A DNA stretch of 64,000 nt from Galeruca laticollis (taxonomy: Eukaryota > Arthropoda > Insecta > Coleoptera > Chrysomelidae): NCBI GenBank assembly GCA_963921935.1, contig OY998177.1:113390067-113454066 (forward strand). The letters run 5' to 3'. Under the pieces are notes generated by a model that was given only the letters and a program-made list of their open reading frames with translations, was not told where the DNA came from and did not search any database. Of the stretch, positions 1 through 10,558 are shown piece after piece (the stretch's first letter is position 1; every line of letters begins with the position of its first letter). The translations under genes and the position numbers were made by a program.

Positions 1-369
1 GAATTCAATTATTTTAGCCAATATCCAAGTCTAAGTATAGCGTTGAAAAAAGTTTCCTCAATGAAAAAGTATTTTTATATTTGACAATATTGGAAACTTT
101 GAATAAAGAAAAATCGCATCAATCTACTACTTTTCTAAATGAAAGTAACTGCAGCTTTTAGACTGGAAAGACGAACCAAAGATTCTTATGAATAAAAATT
201 ACGTTTTTCTTGGAAATTCCTGGCAAATGCTTAAGTTGAATTGAATAAAATGGTTAGCAATAAATTGGTGCTTTAAATCAAAGGAAAAGCTGAATGCAAA
301 AGGTTTTACTTTTTCAAATGAAACTAAATGTTTCTAAATAATTCAATAATAAAAAATGGTAATATTTTT
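1..369. other. AT-rich sequence, nothing recognised
   Basis: No ORF of note, repeat arm or conserved motif is visible. It borders the PLE terminal relic that begins near 370. Confidence 0.5.
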
Positions 370-620
370 AAAAAAGTGACAGTTGTTTAGATATAACTAT
401 CATCGCCAAAATAACAGAAGTTGCCTACCTGATGTTTAATAATTATATTTGGATTGACTAAGAAGTGACCTTCCTTGTGATTAAATTAATATATACGGAT
501 AGAAAAAAGAAGATGATATGATATTTCAAATATTAAAGCTTAGATAATATTAGCTCTATGGGGATATCCTGCATATATTTTTCCCATTTTAGATCAATAT
601 AACTGTGCAATGACATCTTA
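370..620 (-). mobile_element. Penelope-like element 3' terminal relic (copy A)
   Basis: This stretch aligns by eye with 15188-15450 over about 240 bases. Shared words are gcctacctgatgttta, gactaagaagtgacc, atattagctctatgg and ataactgtgcaatga. In copy B the same sequence lies directly downstream of a reverse-strand GIY-YIG domain, so this is the untranslated tail of the same Penelope-like family in reverse orientation. No coding sequence survives here. The hammerhead-like core seen in copy B is decayed: CUGACGA reads as UUGGCGA and GAAAC as UAAAC on the minus strand. Confidence 0.6.
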
Positions 621-1857
621 AATAGAATATTCGATTAGTGTAAATAAAACTAATAAAATACAGTCCACATGGTTTTCATGTCCCATACAACCGTAAATAT
701 CATAAAATTCTTACGCGACGCCGACGTGTCAATTCTGACTCTGGATTCTGATAAAAAATTACTTCGTGGATAACATGCATTTTCCAAAAAACTCACCATG
801 TTGACAGATGTAACTTTTTAACAAAGGAAATTCAAGTTTGTAGTTTATTTTCTTTTTTCTTCGGAAAATCATTCTCTTCCAAATTGTTTCTCGATTGTTT
901 GTGCATAGAACAGAGTATTAATCAGAACTTGTGGTTGCCATATATCTTAGTTCTGAAACTTAGTTATGGAAATTCTTTGAAGAAAGTAGGAATTACTGGA
1001 TTATATGTTAATTGTACGTTAAAAATATTGTGATCAGGTGAAAAAATATTGTACATGCTCAAGCAAGTTGTGAGTTATTGTATCCTCACAATAGTCAATT
1101 TATTATAGAGGAATTGCACATGATGTATTCTAAGAAATCGAATGGGTTCATTTTTTCCTTTTGTGTATGTGGAAAAAAAATTTCAAATTGAACGCATTTT
1201 GAAATTATAGCGAAATTAATATCGCGTAATATATTTTTTTGAAATTGGGAATGGGAAGTCAGACCCTGTAGTACATGGAAATGACTAAAATTAACTTTAT
1301 TACAAATAACACACTCATATTATCATGTCTATCAGAAAGGATAAACTCATCTGATTGAATTACTTGAACAATGAAAATATTTTCGTTGTCTGAATGGAAT
1401 GTTACAAGCTCTTCGATATCTGGCCCAGACGTGCAATTTTGTGGATTTGGAATGAAACCAGAACGTCGCAGTGTCACAAGATATTCCCAGTTTGGAACTT
1501 TGTTGCAGTTGTAGTATGGTTCGTTCGTTCGTTCGTTTGATTTTATGACTCGAGCAAAAGTTTTCCGCTGCTGGCAACAGTAGGATTCCCTGTCGACGAA
1601 ATATATAGATTATTATTATTACGGTTGTTAAGCCTGCAAGTTATAGTCGTAACAATAGGTTAAATCTGACAAACATAATGAGTATATCTTACTATCGGTC
1701 ACTGTATCAGTTTCATGCGAACAAAGGAAACAACTTATTCCAATATCCTCGTCAGGGACTGTCTATAAATTCGTAATGGGAAAATTGGAAATTGGACATA
1801 TTGAAATAACATTTTATTGAAATTGAAATAATAGTGGATATATTTAACACAATATAT
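621..1857. other. Unassigned AT-rich DNA
   Basis: Nothing is recognised apart from a short (TTCG)n run near 1519-1540. The minus-strand ORFs at 1259-1577 are short, overlap one another, and resemble no family I know. They could be part of an exon, but nothing supports that. Confidence 0.4.
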
Positions 1858-2296
1858 CGCACAATAAGTCTAGTGAGACACACGTTGAAAGCCTCATTAC
1901 CAATTATGCATGAAGTATTATATAGAAAATTGGAGTAAGATATGAGCGAAGCTCAATTTGGGTTCAGAATTACTCTAGGTACGAGAGGCACTATTTGCTA
2001 TTAATGTAATATCACAAAAATGTTTGGATATTAACCACTATATTTATACATGTGTTTTATTGATTATAATGACCATTTAATGAAGCTACTAGAAGACAAG
2101 GGACTAGACCGCAGAGATATAAGATTAATATCAATACTGTATTACAATCAAAAAGCTAAGCTAAGAATATAACAGAGCGATATTGAAATAGAAAGAGGAG
2201 TGAGACAATGGTGCGTCTTTTTGTCGGCTCTATTCAATCTATTCTCAGAAGATATAATCAGCAAGGCTTTAGGAGATCGGCAGAGGTATCAAAATC
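1858..2296 (+). pseudogene. RTE-like LINE reverse transcriptase, segment 1 of 3 (outer element)
   Basis: The plus strand encodes a decayed reverse transcriptase. From about 1870 come residues like HTLKASLPIMHEVLYRKLE, then SEAQFGFRITLGTREALF, a CFIDY block, and after further decay GVRQWCVFLSALFNLFSED near 2195-2250, the remnant of the usual GVRQGC..SP..FN motif. In-frame stops (for example the taa after ctaagaata near 2168) show it is dead. The ORF breaks off at 2296 where a reverse LINE is inserted and resumes at 5509 with INGTQITNIRFADD. The type is that of the RTE-like LINEs often annotated as craniofacial development protein 2-like. The clade name is inferred from motif style, not a search. 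Confidence 0.8.
2291..2296. repeat. Target-site duplication, left copy (aaaatc)
   Basis: The sequence aaaatc recurs at 5503-5508 on the far side of the reverse LINE. The duplication is short, and the adjoining A-rich DNA makes its exact length uncertain. The in-frame rejoining of the host LINE ORF supports it. Confidence 0.7.
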
Positions 2297-2320
2297 TTCT
2301 TCTTCTTTGAGTGCCGTCTC

Positions 2321-2929
2321 CTAGCGGAGGTTAGCGATAACATCTGCGAAACTATTTCTATTTTCCGCTGTTCTTATTAAGGTCGGCAAGTCAATATTTG
2401 TCCATTGCCTAATATTTCGCAGCCAGCAAATTTGTCTTATACCTGGTCCTCGCCTACCTTCGATCTTCCCCTCCATTATGAGTTGCAGAAGTGATTTAGG
2501 ATATCGTAAACTATGTCCTAGGTAAGCGGTTTTGCGTATTTTAATAGATATTACTAACTCTCGATCTCTCTGCATTCGCATCAAAACTTCTTCATTGCGG
2601 ATTCTGTTAGTCCATGGAATTTCCACCATTCTGCTAAATACCCACATTTCAATGGCCTCTAAACGTCTCATAGAGCTAACTTTCAGTGTCCAGGCCTCCA
2701 TACCGTAAAGTAAAGTGCTGTTGACATAACACTTTGCCATTCGGTACCTCAATTCCAGACATAAGTCTCGAGATGACAAGAAGGGTCTCAATTTAACAAA
2801 AATGAACCTCGCTTGTTCTATTCTTGAGCGTATCTCATTTTCCGAATCCAAAAAATTGTTTACCAAATATCCCAAATATTTAAACTTTGATACCTTTTCG
2901 ATTGTTTCGTTTATAATAAGATATTGCAT
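2321..2929 (-). pseudogene. LINE ORF2 C-terminal domain (inner element)
   Basis: A 202-residue open stretch encodes the region downstream of the RT catalytic core. Visible blocks are KYLGYLVNN (thumb start), LLYGMEAWTL, RRLEAIEMWVFSRMVEIPW, KTAYLGHSLRY and GRRGPGIRQICWLRNIRQW, in the order found in RTE/CFDP2-like LINE proteins. The ORF ends a few bases before the AAG-rich 3' tail, so this is the true C terminus. It is one open frame, in contrast to the RT upstream. The frame continues from the RT remnant at about 3200-3550 after several lesions. No zinc knuckle is visible. Confidence 0.85.
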
Positions 2930-3099
2930 GGAATATTTAGACTTCTTGATATTACCATTGTTTTGTTTTTTTTGTGTTGATGCGTAGTCCCCACACGTCT
3001 TCTGCTTCGACGAGTTTATTAGACAATGCTTGCAAACTTTCCTGGCTATGATCTATGTATCGTCGGCATAGCTAATATTGTTTATTACTTCTCCGTTGA

Positions 3100-3840
3100 C
3101 TTTGATTCCTTTGTCGGTTCATTCAAGTGTGCTATCAAAAATAAAATTTGAGTAACGATCAAATAGCAACAGTGAAAGGACGCAACCCTGCCTAAGGCCC
3201 TTCTCTATTTTAATAGGATCCGTACGTCCCACAGTTGTTTCCATTGTTGTCGTCTGATTCCAGTATCGCTCCCTTGAAATATTGAAGTCATTTAAATCTA
3301 GACCGTTCTACTGAGATATTCAATTAAATGCTTATGGTTAATTCGGTCGAAAGTTTTTCATAATCGATGAAGCACAAAAACACGTCCTTTCGTTGGTCTC
3401 TGCAATTTTGCATAAGAACATTGAAGCCAAACAAGGCTTCTCTTATGCCCATGCCGTCTCTAAATCCAAATTGCTCGTCTTCTAAATCGATTTCACATTT
3501 TTTAGAAATACGATTATGAATTATCTTAAGAAATTTTTTTAACGTACTGGATATCAAGCTGATTAACCTATAATCATTGTACCTCTTGGGATTTCTAGTT
3601 TTGGGTAAAGGAATAAATATGGAATGCAGCCACTCTTTTGAGAATTTTGCTGTATCTCATTGAAAAATTTTTCTGATAAAATTAGGTTTTCGTAGTCTAT
3701 AAGCTTTATAAACTCTGTGTGTATTTCATCCGGCCCAGGTGCCTTGCCACTCTTGGATATTTTAACAGCTTTCATTATCTCCGACTTCAAAATAATAGGG
3801 CTGGTATCGCTTGGTGAGGTGATGTTGGGTTCTTCTCGAT
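3100..3840 (-). pseudogene. LINE ORF2 reverse transcriptase core (inner element)
   Basis: Two open pieces, 3790-3563 and 3557-3324 read on the minus strand, cover the RT fingers and palm. The first has MKAVKISKSGKAPGPDEIHTEF, close to the usual KxGKAPGPDxI motif. The second has KIIHNRISKKCEIDLEDEQFGFRDGMGIREALFG followed by FLCFIDYEK, the remains of the catalytic FxDYxKAFD block. The two are out of register, and the YADD box region (about 3050-3200, minus) is decayed, so no functional enzyme could be made. Fragment order agrees with the endonuclease at 4547-5147 upstream and the C-terminal domain at 2321-2929 downstream. Confidence 0.8.
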
Positions 3841-4546
3841 CTTCTTGAAATGCATCTTAAATATACGACTTCCATTCCGCCAGTACATCTGTTTTTTATG
3901 TGAGTATTTTGTTGTTGCAGTCTACCAAGACAGTAGTTTCACTGAGTTTCTTTATTCCACAGACCTCTATTGTGGAGTGTTGCGTCATCATGCTTTTGTT
4001 GGAGTTCTTCGATTTCAGTCACATATCTTTCATCCACTTCTCTTTAGCCAGTTTCATTTCTTTCTTAATTCGTTTGTGTATGCATTTGTATTTCTTGTTG
4101 TCTTTTCCCTTATAACCTCTTCTATCATTCATCATTTTAAGTATTTTTGATGTCGTCCAAGCTTCCTTTGATTGATATTTTGGGTCTATTAGGGTGTGTT
4201 GAGCACTATCGATAGCATATTTGATTTTAGTCCAAAGCTCTACGATGTTGGGTTGTCCTGACTGGCTAATGTGATTTCTAGTTTCTTCCAGGTTTTCATT
4301 TAGTGTTGAACTGGCTCATACTTTGGTATCCTCTATCTTTAGTGAATTTATTTTTGTTTTTCTATTTTCCTTCGATTTTTCTTTTTTCTTTAGGCGGATT
4401 TCGAATTTGCTTAGTAGTAGCACGTGGTCAGTTGGGACATCTGCATCAGGGTAGGTTTTCACTGATTTAATACCACTCCTACATCTTTTCTGAATCAGTA
4501 TGTAGTCTGATCTCTAATTATTGTGCTTGGGCTATCATGTGGTGAC

Positions 4547-5147
4547 TTAAAGGTATAAAACCAGCGTGGCGAGAGCCTGTGCCAAGTATTGGTCATGTTC
4601 TTGGCAGACTTCAATAAGTTGGTCTCCCCGGCCATTTCTAATTCCCAAGCCAAGCATACCTACGATTTCTTCTACTCTAACTTCTCCGACTATTGCGTTG
4701 AAGTCCCCCATAATAAAGGTTATTTCATTGTCCCTATTATATCGGATAAGCTCTTTAAATTGTCTATAATAGATTTCTATTTGTGCGTCAGGTTTTTTTG
4801 CAGTTCGAGCATATACTTGAATAATATTGAGATTGATGGGAGTTCCATGTAATTGTAGGAGTAGCATTCTATCGTTGTAAGGTACGAAATTAATTACTGC
4901 TTTCTGAGCCAACTTGTCTACTATAAGACCGACTCCATTCCAATGATTTGCGTTGTCATTACCTGAATGGTATACTGTCATATCATTGATTTTCGTTGTT
5001 CCTGAGTGTAGCCAACGCATCTCGCTTCAAACATACTATTTATATTCCACGTTCCTATTAGCAATTGAGATCCCACTTTTGGGTGGGATTTCCTCGTCGC
5101 GGGGATTCTTCGCACCCCTTGACCATTTAAGGTCTACCACGGACTAG
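4547..5147 (-). pseudogene. LINE ORF2 APE-type endonuclease domain (inner element)
   Basis: The minus strand encodes an exonuclease-endonuclease-phosphatase-type nuclease that would nick target DNA to prime reverse transcription. Visible motifs are HWNGVGLIVD near residue 26 of the 157-residue piece, INLNIIQVYAPT-like INLNIIQVYARTA near residue 63, and the catalytic FIMGDFNAIVG near residue 103. Just upstream in another frame lies a stretch like GNPTQKWDLN, then the start of the domain, so at least one frameshift separates the N-terminal part. The SDH end of the domain is not seen clearly. The domain belongs with the RT pieces at 3100-3840. Confidence 0.85.
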
Positions 5148-5502
5148 GGCCCGTAGTCATTTTTGAGACTTGCATAGTTACTTCTACTAGGGATACTCTT
5201 AAGGAGTCTTTAATGAAGTGGCTTGCCATTCCCTTCTTCATCCTTATGTCGTTGACCGTTGCCAGTTCTTCCGCCTTTTGAAGCGATTTCTCACTTTAAG
5301 GACAGAAGAGTGCCCTTATTTTCATTTAGCTCTTCCACCCGAAACTGTTGGCCAATGAGAGGGTACTGCTTATTCCTGCAGTAACTCGGTCGACAGAGCC
5401 TCGTTGTTTTCTTTAGCAGAGTGTACCACGTGTAGGTGAGGTTGTCATTTGGGTTGGCTTTTAATTAAGAGCGATCACCCCTTAAACCCCAAAATAAATA
5501 AA

Positions 5503-5714
5503 AATCAATGGTACTCAAATAACCAATATACGATTTGCTGATGATACGATTTTGTTAGCAGAAACTCTAGAAGATCAACAGATTTTATCGAATACCGTAG
5601 TAGATAGTAGTGAAGAATATAAGCTCCCATTGACCATCAATTAAACAAAGTTTATGCTAATGTAAAAAACAACACAAAGTGTACGAATTTGGATTAACAC
5701 TCAAATTCCTACTA
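5503..5714 (+). pseudogene. Outer RTE-like LINE, segment 2 of 3 (FADD box)
   Basis: The plus-strand reading INGTQITNIRFADDTILLAE carries the RT active-site motif (FADD in place of YADD). It continues through LEDQQILSNTVVDSSEEY to SVRIWINTQIPTI near 5713. It directly continues segment 1 once the reverse LINE is removed. An in-frame stop follows the LTIN block near 5640. The coding match stops abruptly at about 5714. Confidence 0.85.
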
Positions 5715-6411
5715 TAAATTCTTACTTTGTCTTCACCCTGTATATCATAATTTCTATATTCCGTATATATCATAAAATGAAAATATCATTCTTCCCACAT
5801 ATTTAATATGTATTTAACCATACAAAATCCATTTCAAACTTCCTTCCATATAAAAACCACAGATAACTATATAACAATTTCTTTTGTCCACAAAAAATAC
5901 ATGCATCATCAGTCGTATGGCGGTTTCATTTAAATCCCTATTTCCCATTGACTACATCCTCACATAACTCTCCTTGTTACCACCCACTTTGAACGACTTA
6001 TAAAATATCCATAACAACCAATTTTTAACTTAATCTCATCATCATAAAAAAACACCGTTAATCAAGTAACAAAAAAGCATTAAATAATCTAATGTCACAT
6101 CTTGTCATAAATTAATCACGAAAAAAGTAAACAACATATCAATTGCATTGCACTATAAGCAGTTGTGATATTCTTAGTTGTGACGCAATATGAACATAAA
6201 TGTAAAATAATGTAAATATAGAAAATGTGCATGTGATCATCGAATTTCATTTAATATAATAACCAACTCATATACATGTAAAAGCAGTCATTACCGTAAT
6301 ATACGGTTGGTCCTTCAGAGCCCATTAAATATACAAGTAATTACGACTTCCTCCATTATAAAGATGAGAACGCATAACACAAAGTATTCGAAATTTGTAC
6401 ATTCATAACCT
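5715..6411. other. ~700-bp block replacing part of the outer LINE
   Basis: This stretch separates LINE segments 2 and 3, which lack the roughly 35 residues expected between them. It begins near a cttcaccctgtata motif reminiscent of TA-flanked mariner-group ends, but I find no matching inverted end at the right. It may be a second insertion combined with a deletion. No coding content is recognised. Confidence 0.4.
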
Positions 6412-6840
6412 AGCAGTACATTCATGAAAATGAAAAGTATGCTAAATAGTCGGAATCTGAGTCTGGAATTAGGGATGCGACTGGTGAGATGATATGTATT
6501 GTCGGTACTGTACTATGGAATTGGAACATGGACAATGAAACGACGCATCAAGAGTTGAAATGTGGATATATCGCCGAGGTCTGAGAATACCTTGGGGGGA
6601 GAAAGTTACTAACTATACAGTATTAACGAGAAATTAACATGAAAAACAAACAGAGAGGAGTATCGCTAATCATAGAAGGAAACATCGGGGGAAAAAGGAC
6701 GCTAGCGAGAAGAATACATTCAAGAGATTGGTACAATTGCTCCGATAATCAAATATTTAGAGCGGCGGATTGGAAAATTCCAAACGCCTTGATGATTGCC
6801 AACCTTCAGAATGAAGATGGCACCTAAAGAAGAAGAACAA
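6412..6840 (+). pseudogene. Outer RTE-like LINE, segment 3 of 3 (C terminus and tail)
   Basis: The plus strand encodes FMKMKSMLNSRNLSLELGMR, then YVLSVLYYGIGTWTMKRR and, in shifting frames, remnants of the GKIEGKRGPGRRR-like block (as gaaggaaacatcgggggaaaaagg, about 6676-6700). It ends with ALMIANLQNEDGT at 6825. The stop is followed by aaagaagaagaac, the same AAG-type tail as in the inner reverse LINE, so the two belong to closely similar families. Multiple frameshifts and stops are present. Confidence 0.75.
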
Positions 6841-7029
6841 CTTAACGAGAAAAGAGAGGTCAAACAGGGAGACCCTTTGTCTCCCACCACATATATTTTT
6901 GAGATGGAATGCATACTAAGATGGGCAAATTTACATAAGAAAAATGAAGTGGTGAATCAATCACAATTTATAGCATATGCAGATGATGTTACGCTAATAT
7001 AGAATGCAAAAGATACAGACAGGCTAGAC
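6841..7029 (+). pseudogene. LINE B reverse transcriptase fragment (YADD box), part 1
   Basis: A plus-strand frame reads EKREVKQGDPLSPTTYIF and then QSQFIAYADDVTLI, the two signature RT palm motifs (VKQGDPLSP and YADD). This is a different LINE copy from the one ending at 6840. It stops near 7025 where R1-type sequence starts, and the same protein appears to resume at 7636 with EAQEFGLYINEGKTKCM. A TAG interrupts the frame right after YADDVTLI. Confidence 0.75.
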
Positions 7030-7635
7030 AGGGAAAGAACCCTCACGAAGTGGCAGGACAGATGGAACAGGCTACAGGCGAAGGGGCAGTGGACAAAGAA
7101 ACTGTTCAAGGATATTAGGGCGTGGATCACGTGCAGACACCGCACGACATCCTATTTCCTAACACTGATTTTCACGGGTCACGGATCGTTTGGCACGTAC
7201 ACGTTTAGGAAAAGAAGACGGATAATGACCGCTGTGCAAGGTGCGGCACTAGGGATGATCCGGGTCATGTTCTTTACGATTGTGGGCGATGGGAAGGGGA
7301 GAGGGGGTATCTTATACAAATAATCGGGGTGGTACCATTGGTGGATGAACTAGCCCCTTTCATGTCGGAGAGCGAGAATAACTGGAGGATTATTCCATAG
7401 TTAAGGTCATGAGGAGGAAAGAAGAGGAGGATATGAGGGACAATGGATAGGTAGGGGGAAGAAGCTTTTCTGCACTGGGAGGTACACTGACGCAATGGCA
7501 TGGTCCTTCCGGTGTACGCGCACTCCCTCGGTGGTAAAGGGGAGAGTGGTTTAGCAGCGCGGTGAGAGTCCCACACGAACTCACAGCATTGCACTTTCCG
7601 CTGTAAAGAGGGCATCCACCCCCAGGGCAAAAAAA
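7030..7635 (+). mobile_element. 5'-truncated R1-type LINE, 3' end
   Basis: The plus strand encodes the C terminus of an R1-clade ORF2. Readings are TLTKWQDRWNRLQAKGQWTKKLF, DIRAWITCRHR and YFLTLIFTGHGSFGTY. After a frame change comes a CCHC zinc knuckle, CARCGTRDDPGHVLYDC, near 7228-7280, and then PFMSESENNWRIIP. A 3' untranslated region follows (about 7440-7625), ending in an A-run at 7628-7635. The element therefore kept only its last 600 bases on insertion, as 5'-truncated LINEs usually do. It sits inside LINE B. Frameshifts make it nonfunctional. Confidence 0.8.
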
Positions 7636-7975
7636 ACAGAGAAGCACAAGAATTCGGTTTGTATATAAATGAAGGCAAAACAAAATGTATGTATGTATGA
7701 AGACAATAACGCACGAAACTATCTTGAATCTGAGAAAGCCAGATTTGAGACCGTCACCTACTTCAATTGTTTAGGAGTGATAATTGGAATTGATGGGAAA
7801 GAGCGAATGACAGACAGGATATTAACGGGTAATCAAGTTTATGGCCAGATCGGGGCAAGGTTGAAAGGTAAAACATTAACAAACAAAAATTCATTAGATA
7901 ATTATGAGACCAGTTAGGAAGTTGAATAGATCTATCTTTGAAAACGTGTTAAAACGTAGTCCATATAAAGTGTAT
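7636..7975 (+). pseudogene. LINE B reverse transcriptase fragment, part 2
   Basis: The reading EAQEFGLYINEGKTKCM, then FETVTYFNCLGVIIGIDGKE and NQVYGQIGARLKGKTLT, is the RT thumb region that normally follows the YADD box by 40-60 residues. The ORF is open from 7669 to 7917 and then decays. It continues part 1 (6841-7029), with the R1-type insertion between them. Confidence 0.7.
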
Positions 7976-8353
7976 GCCACTGCGACTAATTTGGAAGCAA
8001 TAATAAATATTATAAGTGCGTGATAAATGATTCCAATACTTACGCAGATCGGCTAGAAATGGGCGTGTCTTGACGTCAGCTGCCGGACTCGTGTATTTGG
8101 GCCGAGAAAGTTCTATTGCAGCGTTTAATGAATATAATACATTTGATTAAAAATTGTTACCTTATGCTTCAGCTTGTATGGTCTTTATTTTTCTTTGTGT
8201 GTCTACATATATCTGTTATAATTATAGGTAATAATCTAGCTAGTAGCTTGTATTATATTGGGTTGTAGTTTGGTGGAATCTTCGTGCATATTCATTTCTC
8301 AACGGTTTCAATCTGATTATTAGTAAATATAATGTAACTGAAGGAGAACATCT

Positions 8354-8416
<63 letters not shown>

Positions 8417-10558
8417 TTGTGATGAATTTATTTTGAGTTACAGGTTGGGTTTAAAAAATTGCGATGATGTTTTATTTTGATTATTAGTAATATCTATTAA
8501 TGTTAATTATGTATTGGTTATTACGTTAAGTTCACAATATTGTTATGGAATTTTTATTGTTTATTATGAATGTTAAACGTGTTAATCATTATATTTGCTT
8601 TTTTATTATGGGCATCAGATCTCGCATGGTCTGCTTATTGTAAACAGGACGATTTTGTACCTGTACAAATATAAATATCAAAGCTTTGTTCCTTTTCATT
8701 CAGATCTCAGGGGTGTGTTCGGCACTAGCGTTCACAATCAACAGGAAACTGATAGGTTTGAGAACACTTGAAGAAAGACAAGGAAGGTTGAATGTAATTT
8801 AGTTTAATTAATCAAGAAAAATTCTATATAGTTATTACCATTTCCCTTTCTCAATACTTACTGATGGTGAAACCTGAACAAATTGCATAATTATTTACAA
8901 AACATCTATATATAATTCTCATAGCTAAATGATTCCAGTAGAATTATTATGAGAAAATAAGAAAAATAACTACTAACTACTGCGTAACCGTGATATCACC
9001 GTTAATTCACAATCAATTCCCAACTCTAGCATATTAACCGAGAATAATGATGGCGGCGTGAATAGCTCCCATATGGCTTGTAAGAATCGTAAATGGTACG
9101 CTTTAGAAGTGATGTTTTTAAGGTTATTAATATATTTAGTATTTGATAATAAAATCAGTAAGTAATTTTGTTGTTCTTTGATATTAAATAAAATTAGTAG
9201 GATAGTGGAAATTGATTATTCTTAAATAACTACGTAAATTCAAATGATCAGATCATAATATTATACCTAACCTGATAATTCAAACTCTAAACTAAATGTT
9301 TGTGAATACGAACAGAAATTCATGAATTTGAATATATCAAATGTCTTGTGTTTCCACTCATTTCAGTTCAATGAAACTTGTGATGATCAAAATGTATCAG
9401 CCTCTCTATTCGACGTGGAATTAAAAGTTTATCGTATTCGGATTACTTTCAACCATAGCCAGGAAAAAATAAGGTGAATTAAATTTTCTTACCAAGTTCT
9501 AGTAGACGATCATCGTAAATTTGTCATTGATGTTTAATTATTGGAAACTGGATCATTCCAATTACTACCAATGATGTTTGTCACAATAATTAATCAAAAT
9601 TTAGTCCCTTAATTATCATTTTTTTATTTTAATTTTATTATTCCATCGTCGTTCTCACGCCTTTCCATACCACTTTTTTCACAACAAGCAAAAAAAACCA
9701 AACGCCTCTCTTCACCCTCAACAATCAACAACTTTTTTATGTTTTTTCGATCCTCTTTTGCTAATTTGTCAACAGTAATTATTTTTAAAAAATCTATTTA
9801 TACGCGTCTTGTTCTTTTTCAATTATTCACTACGTTCGAAAATATCTCCGCGATTACACTACACTACACTTTATTCACACTTAATCTAAATGTTGATAAA
9901 GCTGTCAGCTTATATATAATACTATTCATGTCACTTTGCTTTTCCAATAGTCGTCTAAAAGATACTTTATCATATACAGGGTTCGTCAAAAGTTATAGCA
10001 ATCGAGAAAATACAATTATAGAAGTTTGTTTTCTAAAATTTATGTTTGAATGGATAATATCTTTTTATAATTGACTCACGTGTATGCAACACACAACTAT
10101 ATATTAATAGTTTCGTTTATCAAATATTTTTTCTAGCATGAATTTAAATATCACGTAGCTATGAGCATTATAATTCTTCTTAACTGGAAACTGGCATTTA
10201 TTTACAACAATTCTATTTTCTTATTTTTCCGGTAATATCATTTCACCTTGATATATAATTCACATCTCGTTCAATTTGGAACACAATTTCTTCAAAACAG
10301 GCCATCAAGTAATCTGATTTCTTGGCCACGAATTATTGGTTATTAAGATCAACAGTATGACCCTTCTTTGATATCGTGCTAAGGAGAAAAGTCTGGTTTT
10401 CAGTGACGATATTATCTTTGAGCGAGTTTTGAAATACTCTGCGTTCTACAATCTGGGTCACAGTTATTGTAAGTTATTTGATTGCGGAGATATTCATTAT
10501 GCTCTAATTCAGATATTGTATATTAACAATCGGAAAAATAATCAGATTCGCGGACGTT
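7976..10558. other. Unassigned AT-rich DNA
   Basis: No coding sequence or terminal repeat is recognised. The 111-residue ORF at 9739-10074 is AT-driven and matches nothing I know. The segment 8690-8760, with a caggggtgtgttcggcactagcg stretch, could be the end of an LTR, but I cannot find its partner. Confidence 0.45.
8356..8414. repeat. (TA)n microsatellite
   Basis: About 59 bases of uninterrupted TA dinucleotide lie in unassigned intergenic DNA. Confidence 0.98.

Larger units (their letters stand above)
2297..5502 (-). mobile_element. RTE-like LINE inserted in reverse into a sibling LINE
   Basis: This is a near full-length but decayed non-LTR retrotransposon on the minus strand. It has, in order, a 5' untranslated stretch (about 5502-5150), an APE-type endonuclease (5147-4547), a reverse transcriptase (about 3800-2990) and a C-terminal domain (2929-2321). 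Its 3' end is the run gaagaagaagaaga read on the minus strand at 2297-2310, a microsatellite tail typical of this kind of LINE. It is bounded by aaaatc at 2291-2296 and 5503-5508, a likely target-site duplication. Removing it and one copy of the duplication rejoins the outer ORF in frame (…GIKINGTQ…), which confirms both boundaries. Confidence 0.85.

Noticed and set aside
1259..1577. Overlapping minus-strand ORFs of 72 and 76 residues
   Set aside because: They are short, in different frames over the same DNA, and resemble no family. I keep only a note that an exon cannot be excluded.
7274..7714. 146- and 97-residue minus-strand ORFs
   Set aside because: They lie antisense to the R1-type LINE C terminus and its 3' untranslated region, and are shadows of it.
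9739..10074. 111-residue plus-strand ORF
   Set aside because: Hydrophobic, AT-driven reading with no motif, splice signals or neighbours that support a gene.
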